Part shown: one piece after another, positions 1 through 7,044 of the stretch
Numbering within the stretch: position 1 is the first letter of the stretch
Layout of the letters: each line of letters begins with the position of its first letter
Assembly (NCBI GenBank): GCA_035295665.1
Contig: DATGIQ010000196.1
Span: 1 to 10,341, forward strand
DNA length: 10,341 bases
Source of the DNA: DATGIQ01 sp035295665
Lineage (GTDB): Bacteria; Planctomycetota; Planctomycetia; Gemmatales; Gemmataceae
Direction of reading: 5' to 3'
The notes under the pieces: model-generated
What the model was told of the DNA's origin: nothing
Seen by the model: only the letters and a program-made list of their open reading frames with translations
Database searches by the model: none
Translations under genes and position numbers: made by a program

Positions 1-1
1 C

Positions 2-940
2 GGCAGCGTATTCCAGGATCTGCAAGGGACGGGCAAATATGCGGTGGGCGAAGGACTGGGCAATGTCACGATCACGGTAGCCGGAGTCGGTTCCACCACG
101 ACGTACGATAGCGGGGGCTACACGCTGGCGGTGCCCGCAGGGAGCTATACGGTGACGGCCAGCGGCGGGAATCTGGCCGCGCCGATCACGCAGACGGTGA
201 CAGTGGGGACGAGCAATGTGCGGCTGAACTTTGCTCTGGGTGGTGAAGATTATGTGCAACGGCTGTACCAGACGATCCTGGGCCGCAGCGGTTCTGCAGC
301 GGAACTGGAGCCATGGGCGATGTCCTTGTCCGGCCCGGCTGGCTCGGCGGGCGTGGTGGCGGCGATTGAACATTCTCCGGAAGCCCGGACCCGGCTGGTG
401 AAGAGCTGGTATGCGACGTATTTGGGCCGGCCGGCGCTGAATGGGGAAGAGCAAGGGTGGGTGCGAGCCATGCTGGCGGGGGCGACCGAAGAGCAGGTGT
501 TGGGCAGCATTCTGAGCTCGGATGAATTCTTCAACCGGGCTGCGCTGCTGGGTGCTGCGGGGAGCCCCAACCAGCAGTATGTGGGGAGCCTGTACACGGT
601 GCTACTGCACCGCAATGCCAGTGCGGCGGAAGTGAATGGTTGGCAGAGTGTGGTGGCGGCATCGGGTCGGAGCAGCGTGGTGGCGGCATTTCTGCACTCG
701 GCGGAGTACCGCAGCGATGTGATCGAGGGATACTACAGCGAACTGCTGCACCGCAATGGCCCGCCGTCGTTTGGGGAAGTGAATGCCTGGGTCGCCAGCG
801 GCGCCAATCTGCTGGCGGTCCGCATGGGCTTTGAGGCCAGCTCGGAATTTCGCTCCCTCCCCAGTGGAACCGGACTATCCACCGACGGTGGGCCGTCGGC
901 GGTGAACACTTCCGAATCGGCAAGCGGTGCCGCAAGCTGA
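2..940 (+). CDS. Secreted DUF4214-repeat protein, 3' part (5' end outside window)
   Basis: The reading frame is open from the first bases (it begins GSVFQDLQGTGKY), so the GTG at 44 is probably internal and the gene starts upstream. The first 80 residues contain a G-E-G-L-G-N-V-T-I-T-V strand followed by Y-x-L-x-V-P-A-G-S-Y-T-V. This is the pattern of carboxypeptidase-regulatory-like / SdrD B-like beta-sandwich repeats in exported proteins. From about base 248 come four DUF4214-like helical repeats, seen in the anchors LYQTILGR, WYATYLGR, LYTVLLHR and YYSELLHR, each followed by a conserved W and, in most, an S-x-E-[FY] ending. Known of the family: DUF4214 occurs in large bacterial secreted or surface proteins; its biochemical role is not settled. 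In planctomycetes such a tail can follow a CAP/SCP domain, but no such domain lies in the window. The protein ends in a short Ser/Gly-rich tail without an anchor. Surface or extracellular location is inferred. The gene lies 47 bases upstream of the sigma factor and may be unrelated to it. Confidence 0.85.
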   Translation, partial: GSVFQDLQGTGKYAVGEGLGNVTITVAGVGSTTTYDSGGYTLAVPAGSYTVTASGGNLAAPITQTVTVGTSNVRLNFALGGEDYVQRLYQTILGRSGSAAELEPWAMSLSGPAGSAGVVAAIEHSPEARTRLVKSWYATYLGRPALNGEEQGWVRAMLAGATEEQVLGSILSSDEFFNRAALLGAAGSPNQQYVGSLYTVLLHRNASAAEVNGWQSVVAASGRSSVVAAFLHSAEYRSDVIEGYYSELLHRNGPPSFGEVNAWVASGANLLAVRMGFEASSEFRSLPSGTGLSTDGGPSAVNTSESASGAAS

Positions 941-987
941 TCGGTTTTTGGTAGCCTGGCGAGGTCGTTTGTAGTACCTTCAACGGC

Positions 988-1587
988 ATGCCCGAAACAA
1001 ATGCTTCGTTGATCCGCCGGGTGCAAAATCCGGCCGATGCCGTGAGCTGGCAACAATTCACGGCTGCGTACGAGCCGTTATTGCTGAGTTACGTGCGGAG
1101 CCGCGGTTTGCGCGAGGAGGATGCGCGGGACGTTGTGCAACAGATTTTCGTATCGTTGCTCAAAGCTTTGCCGACGTTCCATTTGGATCCTGCACGCGGC
1201 CGATTTCGCACATGGTTGTGGCAAGTGGCCTGCCACGCCATCGCCGACTGGGCACGCCGGCGACGCACACAAACCCGTGCCGAGGAAAAATGGTTGGAGC
1301 AAGCGGCCACGCTGGATACGTCCCCCAGCCAGGAGCTGGAAGCAGAATGGCGCGCCGCCTATCGCCAGCGCGTGCTGGAGGTAGTGCTGGAGCGGGTCCA
1401 GGCGCAAACGCAGCCCAAGACCTGGACCTGTTTCGAGCAGCACCTGCGCCGGGGTCGGCCCGCAGCGGAGGTAGCCACGGAAGTTGGGCTGTCGGCCAAT
1501 GCCGTCTACGTGCACGCTTCCCGGGTGCTGGCGCGTGTCCGGCAACTTTGTGCTGCGGAATACCAGGAGGACCTTGGCGATGCCTGA
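988..1587 (+). CDS. ECF-type RNA polymerase sigma factor (sigma-70 family)
   Basis: The product has 199 residues, the usual size for an ECF sigma factor. Region 2 spans about residues 24-92. It has the core-binding motif ARDVVQQIFVSLL (46-58) and the promoter-melting / -10 recognition stretch FRTWLWQVACHAIADWARRR (73-92). Region 4 spans about 133-190, with a helix-turn-helix at RPAAEVATEVGLSANAVYVH (157-176) followed by SRVLARVR. There is no region 1 or 3, as expected. It should direct RNA polymerase to a small target set that cannot be read from this sequence. The ATG at 988 is the only plausible start: an in-frame stop lies at 952-954 with no start codon between. No Shine-Dalgarno sequence precedes it, so translation may be leaderless or weak. 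The stop overlaps the start of the kinase gene by 8 bases, which ties the two genes together. Members with this type of region 4 are abundant in planctomycetes next to Ser/Thr kinases. Self-regulation is likely but not shown. Confidence 0.95.
   Translation: MPETNASLIRRVQNPADAVSWQQFTAAYEPLLLSYVRSRGLREEDARDVVQQIFVSLLKALPTFHLDPARGRFRTWLWQVACHAIADWARRRRTQTRAEEKWLEQAATLDTSPSQELEAEWRAAYRQRVLEVVLERVQAQTQPKTWTCFEQHLRRGRPAAEVATEVGLSANAVYVHASRVLARVRQLCAAEYQEDLGDA
1565..1570 (+). promoter_or_regulatory. Ribosome binding site of the zinc-finger kinase gene
   Basis: AGGAGG lies inside the 3' end of the sigma-factor gene, 9 bases before the ATG at 1580. It decides the kinase start against the in-frame ATG at 1484, which lies deeper in the sigma-factor gene and has no such site. 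Confidence 0.85.
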
Positions 1588-3307
1588 CCTCCTCTGTCCC
1601 GATGACCATGAACTCCTGCCCCTGCTGACTGATGCATCACCGAGCGCGCCGCTACAGGATCACCTGGCCGACTGTCCCTCCTGCCGCCAGCGTCTTGCGC
1701 GTTTGCAAGTCGAGGTGGCCACACTTCGGCAAACGGTCGACGCTTCGCCGACCGGCTCTTCCTTTTCGACATCGAGCCGAGCGGCCGATCAGGAATCGGG
1801 CCGCGAGGCGGTGACCACGACAGTGGTCGGTTCGCCGCCCGCAACAGAGGTGGACGCCAACGCCGCAAGTGCCGAGCGTCCGGCTGCGATCGGTCGATAC
1901 CTGGTTTTGGATTTTCTGGACAAGGGAGGCCAAGCGGCGGTCTATCGGGCTTTTCATCCCATGCTGGGCAGGGAAGTCGTTCTCAAACTCAGTCGCCGGC
2001 CGGCGGCGGGGACGCAGACCGAACGGGGGCGTTTCGTTGCGGAAGGGAAACTGCTCGCCGAGCTGGACCATCCCAACTTGGCCCGGATTTACGATCTCGA
2101 TTTCCACGAAGGCCGGCCCTTCTTGGTGATGGAATATGTGCGCGGCCGCAACCTCCGGCAGGTTATCAACCAACAACCGCTCATGCCACGGCAAGCTGCT
2201 GGTCTGCTCGCCAAGGTGGCACGGGCCCTGGCCGTGGCCCATCGCCGCGGCATTTTGCATCTCGACATCAAGCCCGAGAACATCCTCATCGACGAAGCCG
2301 GCCAGCCACGTCTCATCGACTTCGGCTTGGCCCGATTGCAGAATGCGTGGGTGGCTGACGAACCGAATTCCGGCACCATCAGCGGTACTCCCAGCTACAT
2401 GGCCCCGGAGCAAGCCCGTGGCCAGGCCGAGCGCATCGACCCGCGGAGCGATGTCTTCGCGCTCGGAGCCGTGCTGTACCAGTTGCTGACCGGCAAAGCT
2501 CCCTACAAGGGAAAGGACGATTACGATACGCTGGGCCAGGCGGCCCGGGGCGACTTCGATCAGGCCGCTCTCCGGGCGGCGCCGGTGCCAGGCCGGTTGA
2601 AGGCAATCTGCTTGCGGGCGATGGCCGTGGATCCCACGGATCGCTACCCGACGGCGGAAGCCCTGGCGGCCGACTTGGAACGCTTTGTCCGCCGGCCGCG
2701 TGTCCTCCTCGCCTGGGGGAGCGCGGCAGCCTTGGCCGTTGTGTTCGTCGCCGGCGCGCTCCTGCTCCGTTCCGAAAAGCCGGCCGATTCGGCTTCGTTT
2801 CGGCCTGTGGACATCACGTTCGGGCCCGCGCTCTGGAAAAACGATCTCCCGCTCCGCAGCAACGATCGCTTGACCATCCGTTGCCCCTGGCCTGCGGATT
2901 GCCGGTCCGCCGCTCTCTTTTGGTTCGATACGGAAGGCCAGCTCAAGGAGGTAACTCGCAGCAACGATCCGCGGACGGAGCTGGTTTATCCTGAAGAAGG
3001 CAAGCGCGTGCGTCTGGACGGTCCTCCCGGGACGGATGTTGTCCTCGTCTGTGCCAGCCGTTCGGCCCATACCATCAGCGAAGCCGAGATGGCCAAGCTC
3101 TTTCAGGCCGGTCAGCCTTGGCCCGCGCTCCCTGCGACGGTGATGGTCGCGATGGATCGAGACAAGATCGAAGTGCAGCGCGAACGCAGCTTGGGCCCCG
3201 TCGGAGAGGATCCGATCTACGAAGTGCAAAAACGCTTGGAACAGCTTCAGCGCGATTTGCGGGATCGGTGTGATTTCATCAAGGGGATCGCCTTCGCCCA
3301 TCGTTAA
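1580..3307 (+). CDS. Membrane Ser/Thr protein kinase with N-terminal anti-sigma-type zinc finger
   Basis: The product has 575 residues. Residues 1-50 carry C6, H28, C32 and C35, the C-x21-H-x3-C-x2-C pattern of the zf-HC2/ZAS domain of anti-sigma factors. A Ser/Thr-rich linker (55-100) leads to a Hanks-type kinase domain (about 107-370). Visible kinase elements are the ATP-anchoring K136 (VVLKLS), the catalytic loop HLDIKPEN with D229 and N234, D247-F248-G249, and GTPSYMAPEQ. The glycine loop is atypical (LDKGGQAAVY) and the catalytic loop lacks the usual Arg before Asp, so this is a non-RD kinase; catalysis still looks possible. One membrane segment follows (about 375-396). The remaining 180 residues should face outside; the pattern around TIRCPWPADC, ALFWFDTEG and GPPGTDVVLV resembles DUF4384-like domains, and the end is a charged helix. 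The start at ATG 1580 is supported by AGGAGG at 1565 and by overlap with the sigma-factor stop. Inferred role: it senses an envelope signal, binds the sigma factor through the zinc finger, and signals by phosphorylation. Confidence 0.93.
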   Translation: MPDLLCPDDHELLPLLTDASPSAPLQDHLADCPSCRQRLARLQVEVATLRQTVDASPTGSSFSTSSRAADQESGREAVTTTVVGSPPATEVDANAASAERPAAIGRYLVLDFLDKGGQAAVYRAFHPMLGREVVLKLSRRPAAGTQTERGRFVAEGKLLAELDHPNLARIYDLDFHEGRPFLVMEYVRGRNLRQVINQQPLMPRQAAGLLAKVARALAVAHRRGILHLDIKPENILIDEAGQPRLIDFGLARLQNAWVADEPNSGTISGTPSYMAPEQARGQAERIDPRSDVFALGAVLYQLLTGKAPYKGKDDYDTLGQAARGDFDQAALRAAPVPGRLKAICLRAMAVDPTDRYPTAEALAADLERFVRRPRVLLAWGSAAALAVVFVAGALLLRSEKPADSASFRPVDITFGPALWKNDLPLRSNDRLTIRCPWPADCRSAALFWFDTEGQLKEVTRSNDPRTELVYPEEGKRVRLDGPPGTDVVLVCASRSAHTISEAEMAKLFQAGQPWPALPATVMVAMDRDKIEVQRERSLGPVGEDPIYEVQKRLEQLQRDLRDRCDFIKGIAFAHR

Positions 3308-3328
3308 CCGGCGCTTGCGGATGCGGCC

Positions 3329-3336
3329 GGGAGGAG
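3329..3336 (+). promoter_or_regulatory. Ribosome binding site of the TPR-CHAT gene
   Basis: GGGAGGAG sits 6 bases before the ATG at 3343, in the 35-base gap after the kinase stop. This strong site supports the 3343 start and suggests high translation of the third gene from a shared transcript. Confidence 0.85.
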
Positions 3337-3342
3337 CAACTC

Positions 3343-6300
3343 ATGAAAATGGCCATCCTGCGTGGGCAGGTCCGTTGGGCTGTGGCCGCGCTCGTGCTCG
3401 TTCTGCTTACCGGTTTCGCCGCGGCGGCCGATCCACCCAAGCCTCCCCCGATGACCGCAGAACAACAGCAACAGCTCAAGGAGCGCGACCGTTATGCGGC
3501 AGAAACCGGTACGCTCCGCGCGCAAGGCAAACTTGCGGAGGCCATCGCGGCCTGCGAGAAAATGCTGGCCATCGAGCGCGCCGTGTTCGGCGATGTCCAC
3601 GAAGACGTGGTCGGATCTCTGGAGCAGTTGGCGCAGATGCATGAGCAACGCCAAGAGTTCGCGGCTGCCCATCAGGCCCTGGCGGAGGTGCTCCAGATTC
3701 GCATCCAGCTCCACGGGAAAGAAGACTGGCGCGTCGCCGACGCCCGCTGGGCGCTCACCAACAATGAGCGAATTTCTCAAATGGATCCCGGCCAACGGAA
3801 ACGCTTGGCCGAAGCGAACCAACTGGACGAACGAGTCCGCATGCTTTACTCCCAAGGTAAATTTGCCCAGGCGATGGAAGGTGCGCGCCAAGTCCAGGAG
3901 ATCTACCACGAGCTGTTCGGCCCCGCGCATCCGCTCTATGCCGCCAGCCTGAGTAACTTGTCGGTCCTGGCGCAGGCCCAAGGCGATTACCTGGCGGCGG
4001 AATCGCTTATCAAGCAGGCTCTTGAGATCGGCAACGCCACGCTGGGAACGATGCACCCTGAGAACGGCAGGCGCTTGAACAACCTGGCCATGGGGTACCG
4101 GCTGCAGGGCGACTACGATCGTGCCGAATCCCTCTATCGCCAGAGCTTGGAGGTCCTCAAGAAGACTCGGGGCGAGGCGGATCTCCTGGTGGCCCACGTC
4201 CTGAACAACTTGGCCGCGCTCGACAAGACGCGGGGAAATCTGGTCCAGGCCGAGCAGGAGCTACAGCAGGCCGTGGGGATCTACAAGAAGGCTTTTGGCG
4301 AAGCCAGCGCCGAGCACGCCCGCAGCTTGAACAATCTCTCGCAACTCCGGTATGAACAAGGGGATTACGCGGGTGCCGAAGTCCTCTTACGCCAGACGCT
4401 GGAAATCGAAAAGAAGCTCGGCAAAGAGGAGCATCCCGAGTATGCCACGGCGCTGAACAATCTTGCCGCGGTGTATCACAAACAGGGGCAACACGCTCTC
4501 GCCGAGCCCCTGTATCAACAGGCCCTCGCGATCGACAAGAAAGCGCTCGGCGAATCCCACCCAGGAACCGCCACCGATCTGTGCAATCTGGCCGTGCATT
4601 ACGAAGCTCAAGGCGATGAGGCGCGTGCCGAGCAACTCTTTCTCCAAGCCCTGGCCATTCGCAAGAAAGCTTGGGGAGAAAACCATCCCGACTATGCCCT
4701 CAATTTGCAGAACCTGGCGCTGTTGTACTTGAAGCAGGGCGACTATGCCCGGGCCGAACCGCTCTTCCGCCAAGCCGTGGAGGACTTCAAGAACGCCTTG
4801 GGGGAAGCGCATCCCCGCTACGCCATCGTGCTGCATAATCTGGCGGCGCTGTACCAGGAACAGCACAACTACGCTCGGGCCGAGGCGCTTCTGCACTCAG
4901 CTCTCGAGATCACGCGCAAGAATCTCGAATTGACATCGGCCATTCAGGGAGAACGCCAACAGCTGGCGATGGCCCAATCGTTCCAAGCAGTGATCGATAC
5001 CTACCTGGGCATGGGGCCGGAGCACTTGTCCGCACGGCGCGCCTATCAAGAAACGTTGGCGTGGAAAGGAGCCATTTTCTCCCGCCAACGCCGCCTGCGC
5101 TTGGCCCGGGAAACCTCGGATCCGGAGCTGGCAAAACGATTCGGCGACTTGCAAAGGACGGCCACCCAGCTTGCCGCCCTGGCGTTTCAGGTGCCGGATC
5201 CTGCGAAGCGCGACGCCTGGCAGAAACAGCTCCGCGATCTGACCGAGCAACGCGAACAGATGGAGATCGCGTTGTCGGGCCGCAGCGCCGCTTTTCACAG
5301 CGTGCAGACACTGCAGCGGGTGACGCCCGAGGAGATGCAGGCGGCGTTACCGGATGGTACGGCCTTGATCGATTTGCTCGAATACACCCGCTGTAGCCGC
5401 AATGCGGAGGGCAAATATCATTATCAGCGGCATCTTGCCGCCTTCGTGGTTCGTCAACACCGCGCCATCGCCTATGTCGACCTGGGTCCCGCAGAGCCGA
5501 TCGCCGTTGCGGTGGAGCGGTGGCGGGCGCAAATCATGGGGGTGGCTCCCGCATCTAGTGACGGGGACAGCGCGGCGGCGGCCGAGCTGCGTCGGCTGGT
5601 ATGGCAGCCATTGGAGCGGCATGTCCGCGGCGCCCAGGCGGTGCTGGTCTCCCCGGATGGCGCCTTGAACTATGTCCCGTTCGCCGCCTTGCCCGGAGCC
5701 AGGGCAGGCAGCTATTTGATCGAGGAGCTGCCCATCGCCGTGATCCCGGTTCCCCAGCTCTTGCCCGAAATGCTCGCCGAGCGCCACCCGGCGAACCATC
5801 CGGGCACGGAATTGGGCGCCCTCTTCCTGGTGGGCGATGTCGATTTCGGCGCGGCTCCGGGGCAACCGGCTTCCCAGGGTGTCACAGGTCTGGTTGCCAT
5901 GCGCGGCAATGGTGAGCTTGTCTTTCCACGCCTGCCGGGTACTGCCGCCGAAATTGCTTCTATCCACGAGGCGTTTGCGCAGGCCCATCCGCATGCGGCC
6001 ATTTGCGAGCTTCGCGGCGCGCAGGCGACGGAGGAAGCGTTCCGGCGTGAGGCGGGCGGCAAGCGTTACCTGCACCTGTCCACGCATGGCTTCTTTGCGC
6101 CCCCCCAGTTGAAGTCTGCACTGGAAAGCACGCCCGATGAGCGCGGCGGCCGGGATCGGGGCATCGGTTTCAATCCCGGTTTGCTCTCAGGCTTGGCCCT
6201 GGCTGGCTGCAACCGGGGGCCGCAAATGGCTCAGGAAAGCTTGCAACTGAGCGACGACGGAATCCTCACGGCTCTTGAAGTGGCGGAGCTGGATCTCAGC

Positions 6301-6831
6301 GCTGCCGAGTTGGTTGTGCTCTCAGCCTGTGAGACCGGGCTAGGCAAAGTCGCCGGCGGCGAAGGGCTGCTCGGGTTGCAACGCGCGTTTCAGGTTGCCG
6401 GTGCCCGTACGGTGGTGGCGAGCTTGTGGAAAGTGGATGATGAAGCCACGCGCCAGCTGATGACGATCTTTTACGAGAATCTCTGGAAGCGCCAGCTGCC
6501 GCCTCTGGAAGCCCTGCGCCAGGCCCAGCTCCAGATCCTCCACCACTCCTCGACGGCCGGCCTGGTGCGCGGCTTGGGATCCGTCGAGCCGGCCGCCGCC
6601 GAAAAAAGGCCCGGAACACATCCGCGGCTGTGGGCCGCCTGGGTCCTCAGTGGCAACCCGGGTAATCTCCTCTCCCTTGCCTCGCCCAATCCCATCCGCA
6701 TGAATGCGGCCCAGGCTCAGATTGGCGGCACCCTCGCCGCTCTGGTCCTCGTCCTAGCCGGACTATCCGCCGTGCAGGTCCGCCGCCTCTCCCGAGACCG
6801 TGCCGGTCCCTGGGCGTTTCCGCGCGGATGA
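3343..6831 (+). CDS. Exported TPR-CHAT predicted cysteine protease with C-terminal membrane anchor
   Basis: The product has 1162 residues. The N-terminus is a clear signal peptide: basic start, hydrophobic VAALVLVLLTGFA, likely cleavage after A29 before DPPKPPP. Residues about 50-526 hold roughly eleven TPR units of the 42-residue kinesin-light-chain type, with anchors such as LNNLAMGYRLQGDYDRAESL and the linker G-x-x-H-P. A helical segment (about 530-650) leads to the CHAT domain (about 665-1110). The predicted catalytic dyad is H915 in LHLSTHGFF and C996 in VVLSACETGLG; ASLWKVDDEAT is also family-typical. A hydrophobic segment (about 1127-1146) is followed by RRLSRDR, fitting a single C-terminal anchor with a short cytoplasmic tail. 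Known of the family: CHAT is a caspase-fold peptidase domain, and TPRs usually bind partner proteins. Exposure outside the cytoplasmic membrane is inferred from the signal peptide. The gene follows the kinase by 35 bases, so they are probably co-transcribed. Substrate unknown. The TPR-CHAT order recalls Csx29, but no CRISPR genes are present. Confidence 0.93.
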   Translation: MKMAILRGQVRWAVAALVLVLLTGFAAAADPPKPPPMTAEQQQQLKERDRYAAETGTLRAQGKLAEAIAACEKMLAIERAVFGDVHEDVVGSLEQLAQMHEQRQEFAAAHQALAEVLQIRIQLHGKEDWRVADARWALTNNERISQMDPGQRKRLAEANQLDERVRMLYSQGKFAQAMEGARQVQEIYHELFGPAHPLYAASLSNLSVLAQAQGDYLAAESLIKQALEIGNATLGTMHPENGRRLNNLAMGYRLQGDYDRAESLYRQSLEVLKKTRGEADLLVAHVLNNLAALDKTRGNLVQAEQELQQAVGIYKKAFGEASAEHARSLNNLSQLRYEQGDYAGAEVLLRQTLEIEKKLGKEEHPEYATALNNLAAVYHKQGQHALAEPLYQQALAIDKKALGESHPGTATDLCNLAVHYEAQGDEARAEQLFLQALAIRKKAWGENHPDYALNLQNLALLYLKQGDYARAEPLFRQAVEDFKNALGEAHPRYAIVLHNLAALYQEQHNYARAEALLHSALEITRKNLELTSAIQGERQQLAMAQSFQAVIDTYLGMGPEHLSARRAYQETLAWKGAIFSRQRRLRLARETSDPELAKRFGDLQRTATQLAALAFQVPDPAKRDAWQKQLRDLTEQREQMEIALSGRSAAFHSVQTLQRVTPEEMQAALPDGTALIDLLEYTRCSRNAEGKYHYQRHLAAFVVRQHRAIAYVDLGPAEPIAVAVERWRAQIMGVAPASSDGDSAAAAELRRLVWQPLERHVRGAQAVLVSPDGALNYVPFAALPGARAGSYLIEELPIAVIPVPQLLPEMLAERHPANHPGTELGALFLVGDVDFGAAPGQPASQGVTGLVAMRGNGELVFPRLPGTAAEIASIHEAFAQAHPHAAICELRGAQATEEAFRREAGGKRYLHLSTHGFFAPPQLKSALESTPDERGGRDRGIGFNPGLLSGLALAGCNRGPQMAQESLQLSDDGILTALEVAELDLSAAELVVLSACETGLGKVAGGEGLLGLQRAFQVAGARTVVASLWKVDDEATRQLMTIFYENLWKRQLPPLEALRQAQLQILHHSSTAGLVRGLGSVEPAAAEKRPGTHPRLWAAWVLSGNPGNLLSLASPNPIRMNAAQAQIGGTLAALVLVLAGLSAVQVRRLSRDRAGPWAFPRG

Positions 6832-6864
6832 AGTGTTCTCCCGTCCCCATCACACCTGATGGCC

Positions 6865-6911
6865 GCTTGCGGTTTGCGTTCGGTGGCCCTTTCGGAACAC
6901 AATCCGCAAGC
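6865..6911. repeat. 8-base inverted repeat, possible weak stem
   Basis: GCTTGCGG at 6865-6872 is matched exactly by CCGCAAGC at 6904-6911 with a 31-base spacer. It begins 33 bases after the TPR-CHAT stop. There is no T-run behind it, so it is a weak candidate for a transcript-end stem or protein-binding site, and may be chance. Confidence 0.3.
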
Positions 6912-7031
6912 AGCGAAACCATTCTTCGGTGGCTCCTTCCCCTTCTCTTTCCGATGCGCGGGGTTTTGCCTGTAAGGTCTCGCTGGACCGTGCGTATCAC
7001 TGGCAGAACGACGGGCATTCACCATCCAACC

Positions 7032-7037
7032 AAGGAG
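7032..7037 (+). promoter_or_regulatory. Ribosome binding site of the HAF-repeat gene
   Basis: AAGGAG lies 7 bases before the ATG at 7045 and supports that start. Confidence 0.8.
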
Positions 7038-7044
7038 TCCAAAC

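Larger units (their letters stand above)
6832..7044 (+). other. Intergenic gap between the TPR-CHAT and HAF-repeat genes
   Basis: These 213 bases contain no convincing gene. An 8-base inverted repeat occurs (see separate entry), and a ribosome binding site lies at the end. The gap suggests that the HAF-repeat gene has its own promoter. I could not find a -35/-10 pair with good spacing: a TTGCCT at 6966 and TATCAC at 6995 are 23 bases apart. Confidence 0.6.

Noticed and set aside
945..977. Possible promoter before the sigma factor (TTGGTA at 948, TAGTAC at 972)
   Set aside because: The spacing is acceptable (18 bases), but the -10 match is too poor to call.
1484..1579. In-frame upstream extension of the kinase gene to ATG 1484
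   Set aside because: It would overlap the sigma-factor gene by 104 bases and lacks a ribosome binding site. The ATG at 1580 has AGGAGG at good spacing, and the zinc-finger domain begins right after it.
1652..3301. Long open frame of 549 codons on the minus strand
   Set aside because: It lies wholly opposite the kinase gene, whose domains are clear. Its translation has no recognisable domain, and long antisense frames are common in GC-rich genes.
3304..4197. Open frame of 297 codons on the minus strand
   Set aside because: It is opposite the TPR-CHAT gene, and its regular pattern only mirrors the TPR repeats.
3490..4920. Tandem DNA repeats
   Set aside because: The regularity is the protein-level TPR pattern. 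The DNA copies are well diverged, and there is no CRISPR or satellite array.
6100..6106. Run of seven C just after the catalytic His codon of the CHAT gene, and a run of seven G at 7543-7549
   Set aside because: Phase variation was considered, but seven-base G/C runs are expected in GC-rich DNA and both frames are intact.
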